Source: Niveibacterium sp. SC-1 (GTDB lineage: Bacteria > Pseudomonadota > Gammaproteobacteria > Burkholderiales > Rhodocyclaceae). Taken from it: a DNA stretch of 64,000 nucleotides. Shown piece by piece: positions 1 through 8,563 of this stretch. The stretch spans positions 1,054,001-1,118,000 of the forward strand of contig NZ_CP151275.1 in NCBI RefSeq assembly GCF_038235435.1. The letters are read 5' to 3'. The notes under the pieces were generated by a model, which had not been told where the DNA came from, did not search any database, and saw only the letters and a program-made list of their open reading frames with translations. The position numbers and the translations under genes are program-made. How positions within the stretch are numbered: the first letter of the stretch is position 1; every line of letters begins with the position of its first letter.

Positions 1-2
1 TC

Positions 3-908
3 AAGTCGCTCGTGGTCGATGGCGAAGATCACACCGGCGATTGGTCGATCACCGACTTCACCGTTGCCGAACTCAAACAGTGGCTGGGCGGCACGACCTA
101 CGATGCGCGCAACGAGCGGCCGACCGCGGACAACGGCAAGTACCCGATCCTGACGATGCAGGAGATCATCGACATCGCGAAGGCCAAGAGCGCCTCGACC
201 GGCCGCGCGATCACGGTCTATCCCGAAGCGAAGAACCCGTACTGGAACAACCAGCAGGCGATCGCCAACGGCTGTGGAAGCGGTTCGCATCCGTTCGAGG
301 ATGCCATCGTCAAGCTGATCAAGGACAACAACCTGAACACCAAGAGCTCGCCGATTCTGGTGCAGAGCTTCGATCCTGCGAGCCTGAAATACATGCGTTC
401 GATCGGCCTGGCGACCCGCGTCGTGCAGCTCATCGACGGCAACGACGTCAACTATCAGACCGGCGCGATGATCTACCAGCAGCCGGACGCCTACAACTTC
501 GTCGACGGCCGACCCTACAGCTGGACGCTGGCCGGCGACGGTCGCTACTTCGGCGACATGCTCACGCCTGCCGGACTGGCCGAGATCAAGACTTACGCCG
601 ACGGCATCGGCCCGTGGAAACCGCAGGTGATGGCGCTCAGCGTGGTGCCGGCCAAGGCCGGCGCAGGCCTGGCTGACGTCAACACCCTGACGCCGACCAG
701 CGTGATCGCCGATGCGCACAAGCTGGGACTGTTCGTTCACGTCTACACCTTCCGCAACGAGCAGAAGTACCTGGCTGGCGTCTTCAAAGGCGACCCGGCG
801 GCCGAGTACCTGGCGTATTTCCGCGCCGGCGTCGACGGCGTCTTCACCGACTTCGCCAACGCCGGGTTCGCTGCGCGCAAGACCTATCTGACCGAGACCG
901 GCCGCTGA
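3..908 (+). CDS. Glycerophosphodiester phosphodiesterase (3' part, truncated by window edge)
   Basis: The reading frame is open from the left edge, so the true start lies outside; about 301 residues are visible. GDPD-family enzymes hydrolyse glycerophosphodiesters to glycerol-3-phosphate and an alcohol, often in the periplasm. The visible part shows the acidic strand motif VYPEAKNPYW near residue 80, the later barrel strand LVQSFDPASL, and a C-terminal GVDGVFTDFANAG strand, the usual order of the last two thirds of the GDPD TIM barrel. The catalytic HRG motif would be upstream of the window. A strong hairpin terminator follows. Family assignment is firm; substrate and location are inferred. 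Confidence 0.85.
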   Translation, partial: KSLVVDGEDHTGDWSITDFTVAELKQWLGGTTYDARNERPTADNGKYPILTMQEIIDIAKAKSASTGRAITVYPEAKNPYWNNQQAIANGCGSGSHPFEDAIVKLIKDNNLNTKSSPILVQSFDPASLKYMRSIGLATRVVQLIDGNDVNYQTGAMIYQQPDAYNFVDGRPYSWTLAGDGRYFGDMLTPAGLAEIKTYADGIGPWKPQVMALSVVPAKAGAGLADVNTLTPTSVIADAHKLGLFVHVYTFRNEQKYLAGVFKGDPAAEYLAYFRAGVDGVFTDFANAGFAARKTYLTETGR

Positions 909-1044
909 TCCCGTCCGTATGTTGCCGGTGCGTCTCGCGCCGGCGTCGGTGTCATGGTCCTGCCGCGCGCACGGGCCATGACACCCTGTCTTTCATGCAG
1001 CGGCGCGATAGCGGAGGACGCTAGCCCGATGTGACGCGTTCAAA

Positions 1045-1070
1045 GAAAGGCCCGCAAACGCGGGCCTTTC
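1045..1070. terminator. Bidirectional rho-independent terminator
   Basis: An 11-bp perfect stem, GAAAGGCCCGC (1045-1055) pairing with 1060-1070, and a 4-base loop. The downstream run TTTCTCTTTCC serves the plus-strand phosphodiesterase gene; the AAAG run on the other side could serve the convergent efflux operon. Confidence 0.85.
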
Positions 1071-1097
1071 TCTTTCCTGCAGATCAAGCGACGACGT

Positions 1098-2630
1098 TCA
1101 GTGCGCTCCCGCCGCTGCCCCTCCCGCTGCCTTCGACGTGAAGGGCGGCTTGGCGATGAACACCACCAGGATCAGCGCGAGGAACATCCAGCCCAGGCCG
1201 TGGAAGATCTCGTTGAAGGAGATCTGGTAAGCCTGCTGGATGATCGTGCGTTCCAGTGCGGCGGCGCCGGCCTGAAGGTTGCCGTGGCCCATGGCGTCGA
1301 GCGCGTGGTTGGCGATCGGGTTGTAGGGCGTGATGTTCTCCGTCATGTGGGCGTGGTGCACCACCGCGCGATTGCTCCACAGGTAGGTGGTGATCGAGGC
1401 CGAGAAGCTGCCTGCCAGCGTGCGCAGGAAGGTCGCGAGGCCCGAACCGCCGGCGATCTCGTGGGGCTTGAGGTCGGAGAGCAGGATCGTCAGGACCGGC
1501 ATGAAGAAGAAGGCCACGCCGATGCCCTGGATCAGCTGCACATAGGACACATGCTTGAAGTCCACCACCGTGGTGAAGCCTGAGCGCATGAAGCTCGTCA
1601 TCGCCAGCGTGAAGAAGGCGAGCGAGGCGAGTGCGCGCAGGTCGAAACGGTTGGCGTACTTGCCCACGAAGGGTGTCAGCAGCACCGGGAAGACGCCGAT
1701 CCAGGACGACGCGATCCCCGACCACAGCGCGGTGTAGTGCAGCTGCGTCTGCAACCACTGTGGCACCAGCAGGCCGCCGGCGAAGAAGGCGCCGTAGGCG
1801 AGCATCAGCACCACCGTTCCGGAGGCGAAATTGCGGTGGCGGAAGAGCCGCAGGTTCACGATCGGCTCGTCGTCGGTGAGCTCCCAGATCACGAAGATCG
1901 CCAGCGCGATCGCCGAGATGATGGAGGCGATGACGATGAAGTTCGAGGCGAACCAGTCTTCCTCGTTGCCCTTGTCGAGCACCAGCTGCAGGGCGCCCAC
2001 GCCGATCACGAGCGTGATGAGGCCGACGTAGTCCATCTTCGGACGATGCGTCTGCTCGGTGCGCGCCTTCATCTGGTTCCACACCACCCAGCTCGCGAAG
2101 ATGCCGATGGGGACGTTGATGAAGAAGATCCACGGCCAGCTGTAGTCGTCGGTGATCCAGCCGCCCAGGATCGGGCCGGCGATCGGCGCCACCACGGTCA
2201 CCGTGGCAAGGAGCGCGAGCGCCTGCCCTCGCTTGTTGGGCGGATAGATCGAGATCAGCAGGGCCTGCGTGATCGGATACATCGGACCGGCGACGAAGCC
2301 CTGCAGGGCGCGGAAACCCACCAGCATGCCCATGCTCTGCGCAATGCCGCAGAGGAAGGACGCGAAGGTGAAGAACAGCGTGGCCGCCACGAAGAGCTTG
2401 ACCTCGCCGAAGCGGCGCGAGAGCCAGCCGGTGAGCGGCAGGGCGATCGCGTTGCTCACGGCGAAAGCGGTGATCACCCAGGTGCTCTGGTCCGAACTGA
2501 CGCCGAGATTACCGGCGATGGTCGGCAGGGACACGTTCGCGATCGTCGTGTCCAGCACCTGCATGAAGGTCGCCAGCGTCAGGCCCAGCGTGCACAGCCA
2601 GAGGCTGGGCGGGCGGTAGGACGGACTCAT
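1098..2630 (-). CDS. emrB: DHA2-family multidrug efflux transporter (EmrB-like)
   Basis: 510 residues, the usual size of a 14-helix drug:H+ antiporter of the major facilitator superfamily in the inner membrane. The N-terminal helix carries the DHA2 pattern QVLDTTIANVSLP (near residue 25), followed by WLSRRFGE, the loop 2-3 motif, and many hydrophobic segments. It is the last gene of a minus-strand operon MarR - outer-membrane factor - EmrA - EmrB; its ATG overlaps the emrA stop by 4 bases (ATGA), indicating translational coupling. With its neighbours it should form a tripartite pump exporting hydrophobic or phenolic toxicants; the substrate cannot be read from sequence. Confidence 0.93.
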   Translation of the reverse strand: MSPSYRPPSLWLCTLGLTLATFMQVLDTTIANVSLPTIAGNLGVSSDQSTWVITAFAVSNAIALPLTGWLSRRFGEVKLFVAATLFFTFASFLCGIAQSMGMLVGFRALQGFVAGPMYPITQALLISIYPPNKRGQALALLATVTVVAPIAGPILGGWITDDYSWPWIFFINVPIGIFASWVVWNQMKARTEQTHRPKMDYVGLITLVIGVGALQLVLDKGNEEDWFASNFIVIASIISAIALAIFVIWELTDDEPIVNLRLFRHRNFASGTVVLMLAYGAFFAGGLLVPQWLQTQLHYTALWSGIASSWIGVFPVLLTPFVGKYANRFDLRALASLAFFTLAMTSFMRSGFTTVVDFKHVSYVQLIQGIGVAFFFMPVLTILLSDLKPHEIAGGSGLATFLRTLAGSFSASITTYLWSNRAVVHHAHMTENITPYNPIANHALDAMGHGNLQAGAAALERTIIQQAYQISFNEIFHGLGWMFLALILVVFIAKPPFTSKAAGGAAAGAH

Positions 2631-3877
2631 GAACGCTTGCCGCTGGCGGTGTGTGCGGCGAGGGCCGCGGCCTTGTCGTGGTCAGCCGTGGCGAGCGACT
2701 TGCCGGCGTTGGCCTGCACGATCTGGGCGATGCGGGTTTCGGCGTCGACGAGTTGCTGGCCGTACACGTCCGTGCTGAAGGCCGGCTTCGTGTTCGGCGC
2801 CTGCGAGAGCATCGGGCCGGAACGGTCATGCATGTCGACCTCCACGCGCATGGAGAGGCCCACGCGCAGCGGATGCTCCGCCAGCTCCTTCGGATCGAGC
2901 GCGATGCGCACCGGCACGCGTTGCACGATCTTGATCCAGTTGCCGGTCGCGTTCTGCGCCGGCAGCAGCGAGAAGGCGCTGCCGGTGCCCATGCCAAGGC
3001 CTTCGATGTGGCCGTGGTAGGTCACTTCCGAACCGTAGAGGTCGGAGCGCAGTTCCACCGGCTGGCCGATGCGCATGTGCGCGAGCTGGGTTTCCTTGAA
3101 GTTGGCGTCCACCCACAGGGCATCCAGCGGCACCACCGCCATCAGCGGCGTGCCCGCCTGCACGCGCTGGCCGACCTGGGCGCTGCGTTGGCCCACATAG
3201 CCGCCGACCGGGGCGACGAGCTTGGTACGGCTGAAGTCGAGGTAGGCCTTGCGCACTGCGCTGGCGGCTGCCTTGACGTCGGGATGCGATGACACGCCGG
3301 TGTTCTCGATCAGCGCGCGGCCGGTGGCGACCTGTTGCTGCGAGGCGGCCAGTGCGTTCTCGGCGGCGGCCAGCGCTTCGCGGGCGTGGGCGAGTTCTTC
3401 CTGCGGGATGGCGCCAGAACTGGCGAGGCCGTTGCGGCGATCGAAGTCGGCACGGGCGCGGTCCAGCGCCACCTTCTTGGCGGCGAGATCGGCTTCCTGG
3501 CCGCTCACGTTGGTGTAGAGGCCGCGCACCTGGCGTACCGTGCGGGCGAGGTTGGCCTCGGCCTGGTCGAGCGCGACGCGCGCGTCGCTGGCGTCGAACT
3601 CGATCAGGGTCTGGCCGGAGCGCACCAGCGAGTTGTCGTCGGCACCGATGCTGATGATGGTGCCGGCGCTTTGCGGTGTGACCTGGACGATGTTGCCGTT
3701 GGCATAGGCGTCTTCGGTCTCTTCGAACCAGCGGCCGTGGATCATGTACCAGCTGCCCCAGGCGACGCCGGCGGCGACGAGCGCGCCGGCGAGGAGCGTG
3801 AGAGCGACCTTGCGGCGGCGGCCAGTGGGCGCGGCCGTGGCAGCGGCGGGGGCGGACGTGTTGGGCGTCGTGCTCAT
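2627..3877 (-). CDS. emrA: HlyD/EmrA-family periplasmic adaptor subunit
   Basis: 416 residues. A cytoplasmic stretch rich in Ala/Thr precedes one transmembrane anchor (about residues 23-45), then a beta-barrel/lipoyl half-motif (VQVTPQSAGTIISIGADDNS), a long Ala/Arg/Glu-rich alpha-hairpin (about 95-200) and the second lipoyl half (KLVAPVGGYVGQRSAQVGQ), the classic order in membrane-fusion proteins. It bridges the EmrB-like transporter and the outer-membrane channel. Start ATG at 3877 has an upstream AGAGAGG about 10 bases away. It overlaps emrB by 4 bases. Confidence 0.93.
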   Translation of the reverse strand: MSTTPNTSAPAAATAAPTGRRRKVALTLLAGALVAAGVAWGSWYMIHGRWFEETEDAYANGNIVQVTPQSAGTIISIGADDNSLVRSGQTLIEFDASDARVALDQAEANLARTVRQVRGLYTNVSGQEADLAAKKVALDRARADFDRRNGLASSGAIPQEELAHAREALAAAENALAASQQQVATGRALIENTGVSSHPDVKAAASAVRKAYLDFSRTKLVAPVGGYVGQRSAQVGQRVQAGTPLMAVVPLDALWVDANFKETQLAHMRIGQPVELRSDLYGSEVTYHGHIEGLGMGTGSAFSLLPAQNATGNWIKIVQRVPVRIALDPKELAEHPLRVGLSMRVEVDMHDRSGPMLSQAPNTKPAFSTDVYGQQLVDAETRIAQIVQANAGKSLATADHDKAAALAAHTASGKRS

Positions 3878-3916
3878 GGAGTCTGTACCTCTCTCTGTAT
3901 TCGTTTAATTCGGCGT

Positions 3917-5377
3917 TTAATTCGAGCCGGCAGCGCGGACGTCCGTGCTGGCGTGTTGGGGTGCGGGTTCGCTGTAGCCGCCGCCGAGGGCGCGCACGAG
4001 CAACACCGAGTTGTCGATCTGCTGGGCGTGGATGGCGGCGAGCTGCAGGTCCGCACCGAGCAGGGTCTTCTGCACGATCAGCACTTCGAGGTAGGACCCG
4101 ACGCCGTTCTTGTAGCGCAGCATCGCCAGGTCCCAGGCCTGTTGCGCGGCCACCAGCGCGCGTCGCTGCGCGGCTTCCTGTTCCTGCAGCGAACGCAGGG
4201 TGTGCACCTGCTCGGCGACCTGGTTGAAGGCCGAGACCAGGGTCTTGTTGTACTGCGCCACCGCGAGGTCATAGTCCGCGTCGCGGCCGGCCAGGTTGGC
4301 GCGCAGGCGGCCACCGTCGAAGATCGGCAGGCTGATCGCCGGCGTGACGAAGGCGTAGCGGCTGGAGAGTTGCAGCAGGTCGCTGGTGTGGGCCGAGATC
4401 AGGCCGATGGCGCCCGACAGGTTCACGTTCGGATAGAAGCCGGCCTTGGCGTTCTTGATGCCTTGCGAGGCGGCCTCGACGCGCCAGCGCGCGGCGACGA
4501 TGTCAGGGCGACGGCCGATCAGGTCCGCCGGCAGGTTGGCCGGCACGGCCAGCGCGACCGGTTGCAGCACCTGCGGACGTTGCAGCGAAAGACCGCGATC
4601 CGGGCCTTGGCCAAGCAGGCTTGCCAGCGCGACCTGCGCCGACTCGACCGCATTGTTGGCCTGTGCCAGGCGCTGCTCGGCCGAAGCTTCGTCCGCCTCG
4701 CCCTGGTGTAGCTGGGCTTCGGAATCCAGGCCGGCCTTGAGCCGCTTGCGGGTCAGTTCGAGCAGGCCCTGGGCACGCTGCAGGTCGCTCTTGGCGACGT
4801 CCCGCGCCTGGTAAGCGTAGGCGAGCTGGGAGTAGGCGCGCGCCACGTCGGCCGAGAGGGATAGGCGCGCCGCCTTGGCGTCCACTTCCGCCGCGCGCTG
4901 TTCGCCCAGCGCCGCTTCCCAGGCAGCACGCTCGCCGCCCCAGAGGTCGAAGGTGTAGTTGAAGTTGAGCGAGAGCAGCTTCAGGAAGCTGAAGTCACCG
5001 TCCAGGGAAGGCGCGAGCTCCTTCGGGAGCTGCATGCCGGGCAGGCTCGCCTTCGCGCCCACCGTGGGCATGCGGGCGGCGTCTGCACCGGCGGCGCGGG
5101 CCGCGGCCTGCTGGGCGCGGGCATCGACCACGGCCAGATCCGGATTGCCCTGCAGGGCTTCGCCGATCAGGCCATCGAGTTGGTGGTCGCCCAGCTGGGT
5201 CCACCAGTCACCGGCGGGCCAGGCGGCTTCGGAGACCGGGGCCGCCGAAAGACTTGTCGCGGCCTGAACAGTATTTGCATTGCGCAATTGACCCGTCGGG
5301 GCAAGGCCGCCGGAGCTGGCGCAGGCGGCCAGCGTCAGGGCGGCTGCGGCCGGGAGCAGGAAAGAGGGAGTTTTCAT
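3917..5377 (-). CDS. Outer-membrane efflux lipoprotein (NodT/OprM family)
   Basis: 486 residues from ATG 5377, chosen because it gives a proper lipoprotein signal: MKTPSFLLPAAAALTLAAC, with the lipobox Cys at residue 19. An upstream in-frame start would put 38 Arg/Ser-rich residues before it. The body has the two repeated outer-membrane-factor halves; typical segments are GDWWTQLGDHQLDGLI, ADVARAYSQLAYA, GRRPDIVAARWRVEAA and LPIFDGGRLRANL. It forms the TolC-like trimeric exit duct of the EmrAB pump. It starts 22 bp after the MarR gene, in the same operon. Confidence 0.93.
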   Translation of the reverse strand: MKTPSFLLPAAAALTLAACASSGGLAPTGQLRNANTVQAATSLSAAPVSEAAWPAGDWWTQLGDHQLDGLIGEALQGNPDLAVVDARAQQAAARAAGADAARMPTVGAKASLPGMQLPKELAPSLDGDFSFLKLLSLNFNYTFDLWGGERAAWEAALGEQRAAEVDAKAARLSLSADVARAYSQLAYAYQARDVAKSDLQRAQGLLELTRKRLKAGLDSEAQLHQGEADEASAEQRLAQANNAVESAQVALASLLGQGPDRGLSLQRPQVLQPVALAVPANLPADLIGRRPDIVAARWRVEAASQGIKNAKAGFYPNVNLSGAIGLISAHTSDLLQLSSRYAFVTPAISLPIFDGGRLRANLAGRDADYDLAVAQYNKTLVSAFNQVAEQVHTLRSLQEQEAAQRRALVAAQQAWDLAMLRYKNGVGSYLEVLIVQKTLLGADLQLAAIHAQQIDNSVLLVRALGGGYSEPAPQHASTDVRAAGSN

Positions 5378-5399
5378 TGTGTGCTCTGGCTGGGGTTGG

Positions 5400-5861
5400 T
5401 TACAGCGCGTCGAGCGAGGCACGGACCCGGCGCAACAGCGCGAAGATCTGGGCCTGCTCCTCGGCGTCGAGGTCGCTGAGGGCGTGTGCATTGACCTGCT
5501 CGACGACGCGGGCGATCGACGTCCACAGCACCCGGCCGGCCTCGGAGAGGTCGATGTCGGTGGCGCGGCGGTCGTCCTCGCGCGGACGGCGCGTGACGTA
5601 GCCTTTGTCCACCAGTCGGTCGAGCAGGCGCGTCATGGCGCCGGCGTCGTGATCGACGCAGCGGGCGAGTTCGGAGGAAATGATGGGGCCGCGGATGCTC
5701 AGGGTCTTGAGCACGCGGAACTGGCTGAAATTCAGTTCGAACCCGGCCTCGGCGAAGGCAAGTTCGAGCTGGCGGATCAGGCCGACGCGGACCAGGTGGA
5801 GGAGGCCACCAAAGGACTCATCGAGGCTGGGAAGCGTCTTGGAGGTGGGAGGCGGGTTCAT
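5400..5861 (-). CDS. MarR-family transcriptional regulator of the efflux operon
   Basis: 153 residues from ATG 5861 (a TTG at 5888 is a weaker alternative). MarR winged-helix dimer: the segment LSIRGPIISSELARCVDHDAGAMTRLLDRLVDKGYVTRRPREDDRR covers the recognition helix and the wing with its RxxDxRR signature. First gene of the efflux operon, so probably an autorepressor released by pump substrates, as for EmrR/FarR; this is inference. The promoter inferred just upstream would give an almost leaderless transcript. Confidence 0.9.
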   Translation of the reverse strand: MNPPPTSKTLPSLDESFGGLLHLVRVGLIRQLELAFAEAGFELNFSQFRVLKTLSIRGPIISSELARCVDHDAGAMTRLLDRLVDKGYVTRRPREDDRRATDIDLSEAGRVLWTSIARVVEQVNAHALSDLDAEEQAQIFALLRRVRASLDAL

Positions 5862-5869
5862 GTCACGGA

Positions 5870-5898
5870 TTTTTATTTGCCGCAGCAAAGATTGTCAA
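5870..5898 (-). promoter_or_regulatory. Candidate sigma-70 promoter of the MarR-emr operon
   Basis: On the minus strand a perfect -35 TTGACA (5893-5898) is 17 bases from TAAAAA (5870-5875), 4/6 matches to the -10 consensus. The start point would fall around 5863, within two or three bases of the ATG at 5861. An imperfect palindrome ACAA-N9-TTGT lies just upstream and could be the MarR operator. Confidence 0.45.
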
Positions 5899-5984
5899 CA
5901 CAAGCTCATAAATTGTCACATTCTTGCCGAAGCCAGTTCGGCAGAAAGGCGACCTCACGAAACGGCCGGGCCGGACTTCGGGCA

Positions 5985-6010
5985 AAGAAAAAAGGACCCT
6001 TGCGGGTCCT
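5985..6010 (-). terminator. Rho-independent terminator of the MAPEG gene
   Basis: Read on the minus strand: stem AGGACCC (6010-6004), loop GCAA, stem GGGTCCT (5999-5993), then TTTTTTCTTT. It follows the MAPEG gene, 41 bases after its stop. Confidence 0.85.
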
Positions 6011-6050
6011 CTCGTCCTGCGGGCGACCGCCTGGCGGCGGTCCGGAGGGC

Positions 6051-6440
6051 TCAGAGAGCTGCGACGATGAGCATGAGCAAGCCCACCAGCGAGATCAGCC
6101 ATACCAGGGTGCGCAGTACCGCCACGCCGGCCGCGTACAGCGGCACATAGACGACACGGGCGATCAGGTAGATCAGCGCGCCCCAGTAGGTCAGCGGACC
6201 GGTGCGCTGCGCCACGGACACCAGCAGCACCGCCGCGACAAAGAGCGGCAGGGTCTCGAAGAGATTGGCCTGTGCCCGCAGCAGGCGCGCGGCCACGGGG
6301 CCCAGGGGGCGCGGTTCGCTGTCGCGGGCACCGAGATCCCATTTGACGCCGTATTCCACGGTACGTGCGCCGGCGGCGGCAAAGATCTGGACCAGGGCGA
6401 GGACCAGGGTCCAGGCCAGGCACTGCAATTCAAAGCTCAT
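6051..6440 (-). CDS. MAPEG-family inner-membrane protein
   Basis: 129 residues from ATG 6440, preceded by AGGAG at good spacing; a longer in-frame extension upstream has no coding character. Four hydrophobic segments (LQCLAWTLVLALVQIFAAA, LFETLPLFVAAVLLVSVAQ, YWGALIYLIARVVYVPLYA, LVWLISLVGLLMLIVAA) and the RAQANLFETLP motif mark the MAPEG superfamily of small glutathione/eicosanoid-type membrane proteins; bacterial members are mostly uncharacterised. Monocistronic, with its own terminator. Confidence 0.88.
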   Translation of the reverse strand: MSFELQCLAWTLVLALVQIFAAAGARTVEYGVKWDLGARDSEPRPLGPVAARLLRAQANLFETLPLFVAAVLLVSVAQRTGPLTYWGALIYLIARVVYVPLYAAGVAVLRTLVWLISLVGLLMLIVAAL

Positions 6441-6678
6441 GAAGTCTCCTGCTTTTGGTGGGAAAGCGTGGTGTCTGGATAAGGGGCCGACGCGATGTCC
6501 GCCGGCACATGCATGCGCGGCGAGCGGCAAGCCGGATGGGGGCGCGCCTTTGCATGCAATGACGGGATCATGCCTGCGGAAGGGAACGCAAGACGGTGAA
6601 TTCGATCGCAAGAAAGCGGATGCAGGCACTTTCCTGCGGACGGAGCATGGGTCCGTCGAACACCCCAGAGGACCTGTC

Positions 6679-7782
6679 ATGCTTGCCGATCTCATGAGCG
6701 CCCCCCAAGCCAGCCCCGCCACCTACCGCAGCGACGCCGCGCGCTGGACCGCCGTCCAGCGGCGCGATGCAGCGGCCGATGGCCAGTTCGTCTATTCGGT
6801 GCGCAGCACGGGCGTCTATTGCCGGCCCAGCTGCGGCGCCCGCTTGCCGCTGCGCGAGAACGTCGCTTTCCATGCCGACGGCGCGGCCGCGCAGGCGGCG
6901 GGCTTCCGGCCCTGCCGCCGTTGCCGGCCCGACGAGGCGCCCCGGGCCGAACGCGTTGCCCGGCTGGTGGAGGCTGCCTGCCGCCGCATTGAGGAAGACG
7001 AACAGGAGCCCAGCCTCGCCACCCTTGCCGCCGACGCAGGCCTGAGCCCGCAACACTTCCAGCGCCTCTTCAAGTCGGTGGTCGGCGTCTCGCCCAAGGC
7101 CTGGGCGATGGCCCGCCGCGGCGAGCGCCTGCGGGCGGGGCTCAACGAGCGGCATTCGGTCACCACCGCCGCCTTCGATGCGGGCTTCAATTCCAGCGCG
7201 CGTCTCTACGCGAATGCGGAGGCCGCGCTGGGCATGGCGCCGCAGCGCTTCCGCCGCGGCGGCGTGGCGGAGACGATCCGCTTCGCGCTGGGTGAATGTT
7301 CGCTGGGCGCGATCCTGGTCGCGGCAACCGGGAAGGGGCTCTGCGCCATCCTGCTCGGTGACGATGCGGATGCCTTGCTGCGCGACCTGCAGGACCGTTT
7401 TCCGCGTGCCGAGCTGGTGGGGGGCGACGCCGGCTTCGAGCAGCATGTGGCGCAGGTCGTCGGTCTCGTGGAGGCCCCGGCCCGCGGCGATGCGGCGCTG
7501 CCGCTGGACATCCGCGGCACGGCCTTCCAGCGCCGCGTCTGGCAGGCGCTGCGGGAGATTCCGCCCGGCAGCACCCTGAGCTACGAGGCCGTGGCGCGCG
7601 CCATCGGTGCCCCACGCGCAGCTCGCGCGGTGGCCGCCGCCTGTGCGGCCAATGCGCTGGCGGTGGCGATTCCCTGCCACCGCGTGGTGCGCCAGGACGG
7701 CAGCCTCTCCGGCTATCGCTGGGGCATTGCGCGCAAGGCCGCCTTGCTCGCGCGGGAACGCGAGGCTCGCGATGCAGCATGA
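6679..7782 (+). CDS. ada: Ada: bifunctional methyl-DNA methyltransferase and transcriptional activator
   Basis: 367 residues. N-terminal zinc domain with Cys48 (YCRPSC), Cys52, Cys79 and Cys82 (CRRC), where the first Cys accepts methyl groups from phosphotriesters; AraC-type helix-turn-helix (about 95-190; LATLAADAGLSPQHFQRLF); C-terminal O6-methylguanine methyltransferase with the PCHR active site near Cys333. All parts of E. coli Ada are present. Start ATG 6679 follows AGAGGA; ATG 6694 is possible. First gene of ada-oxygenase-alkB, so it probably autoactivates a dedicated alkylation-repair operon. Confidence 0.96.
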   Translation: MLADLMSAPQASPATYRSDAARWTAVQRRDAAADGQFVYSVRSTGVYCRPSCGARLPLRENVAFHADGAAAQAAGFRPCRRCRPDEAPRAERVARLVEAACRRIEEDEQEPSLATLAADAGLSPQHFQRLFKSVVGVSPKAWAMARRGERLRAGLNERHSVTTAAFDAGFNSSARLYANAEAALGMAPQRFRRGGVAETIRFALGECSLGAILVAATGKGLCAILLGDDADALLRDLQDRFPRAELVGGDAGFEQHVAQVVGLVEAPARGDAALPLDIRGTAFQRRVWQALREIPPGSTLSYEAVARAIGAPRAARAVAAACAANALAVAIPCHRVVRQDGSLSGYRWGIARKAALLAREREARDAA

Positions 7783-8545
7783 AATGTTCGTTGCGCGAAC
7801 GGAGGCGCGCGTTGGGCCGGCAACACACGCAGGCGATCCCGACCCGGGTGGCCGCGCCGGCGCGCTGGACTGGCCGGCCCTGCATGCGCAGCTCGATGCG
7901 GAAGGCTGGGCGATGGTGCCTGGCCTGCTTTCGCCCACCCAGTGCCGGACGGCGGCAGCCCTCTACGACGGCGAGGCGGGTTTTCGCAGTCGGGTGGTGA
8001 TGGCGCGCCACGGTTTCGGCTCGGGCGAATACAAGTACTTCGACTATCCGCTGCCCGAGGGCGTGCAGTGGCTGCGCGAGCGCTTCTATCCGCCGCTCGC
8101 GCAACTCGCCAACCGGTGGGCGGAACGCCTGGGCGAGGCACGCCGCTTCCCGGCTGCGCATGCGGATTTCCTCGCGCAATGCCGCGCCGCGGGCCAGACG
8201 CGCGCCACGCCGCTCCTGCTGCGCTACCGCGCCGGCGACTACAACTGCCTGCATCAGGATCTCTACGGCGAAGCCGTGTTCCCGCTGCAGATGGCGATCC
8301 TGCTCGACCGCCCCGGCGAGGATTTCGAGGGCGGCGAGTTCGTGCTCACCGAACAGCGGCCGCGGATGCAGTCGCGGGTACAGGTCGTGCCGCTGCGCCA
8401 GGGCGATGCGGTGATCTTCGCGGTGAACCAGCGGCCGGTGCAGGGCGCGCGGGGCAGCTACCGCGTGGCGATGCGCCATGGCGTGAGCCGGCTGACGCAC
8501 GGCCAACGCCACACCCTGGGCGTGATCTTCCATGACGCCACGTGA
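7772..8545 (+). CDS. 2OG-Fe(II) oxygenase, Oxygenase-NA type, in the ada operon
   Basis: 257 residues; starts 11 bases inside the end of ada. The iron ligands of the double-stranded beta-helix fold are visible: His161-x-Asp163 (LHQDLYG) and His236 (MRHGVSRL), with Arg246 as a likely 2-oxoglutarate-binding residue. It resembles the family annotated as an oxygenase acting on damaged nucleic acid (COG3826-like), a neighbour of ada/alkB in other bacteria, but is not AlkB itself. Its substrate is not experimentally clear to me; a role in alkyl-damage removal is inferred from context. Confidence 0.85.
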   Translation: MQHEMFVARTEARVGPATHAGDPDPGGRAGALDWPALHAQLDAEGWAMVPGLLSPTQCRTAAALYDGEAGFRSRVVMARHGFGSGEYKYFDYPLPEGVQWLRERFYPPLAQLANRWAERLGEARRFPAAHADFLAQCRAAGQTRATPLLLRYRAGDYNCLHQDLYGEAVFPLQMAILLDRPGEDFEGGEFVLTEQRPRMQSRVQVVPLRQGDAVIFAVNQRPVQGARGSYRVAMRHGVSRLTHGQRHTLGVIFHDAT

Positions 8546-8563
8546 GCGGCGACGGGCCCGCAC

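Noticed and set aside
6613-6620. Ada box upstream of ada (AAAGCGGA)
   Set aside because: Only a partial match to AAAGCGCA and no partner element at the expected distance; too weak to list as a feature.
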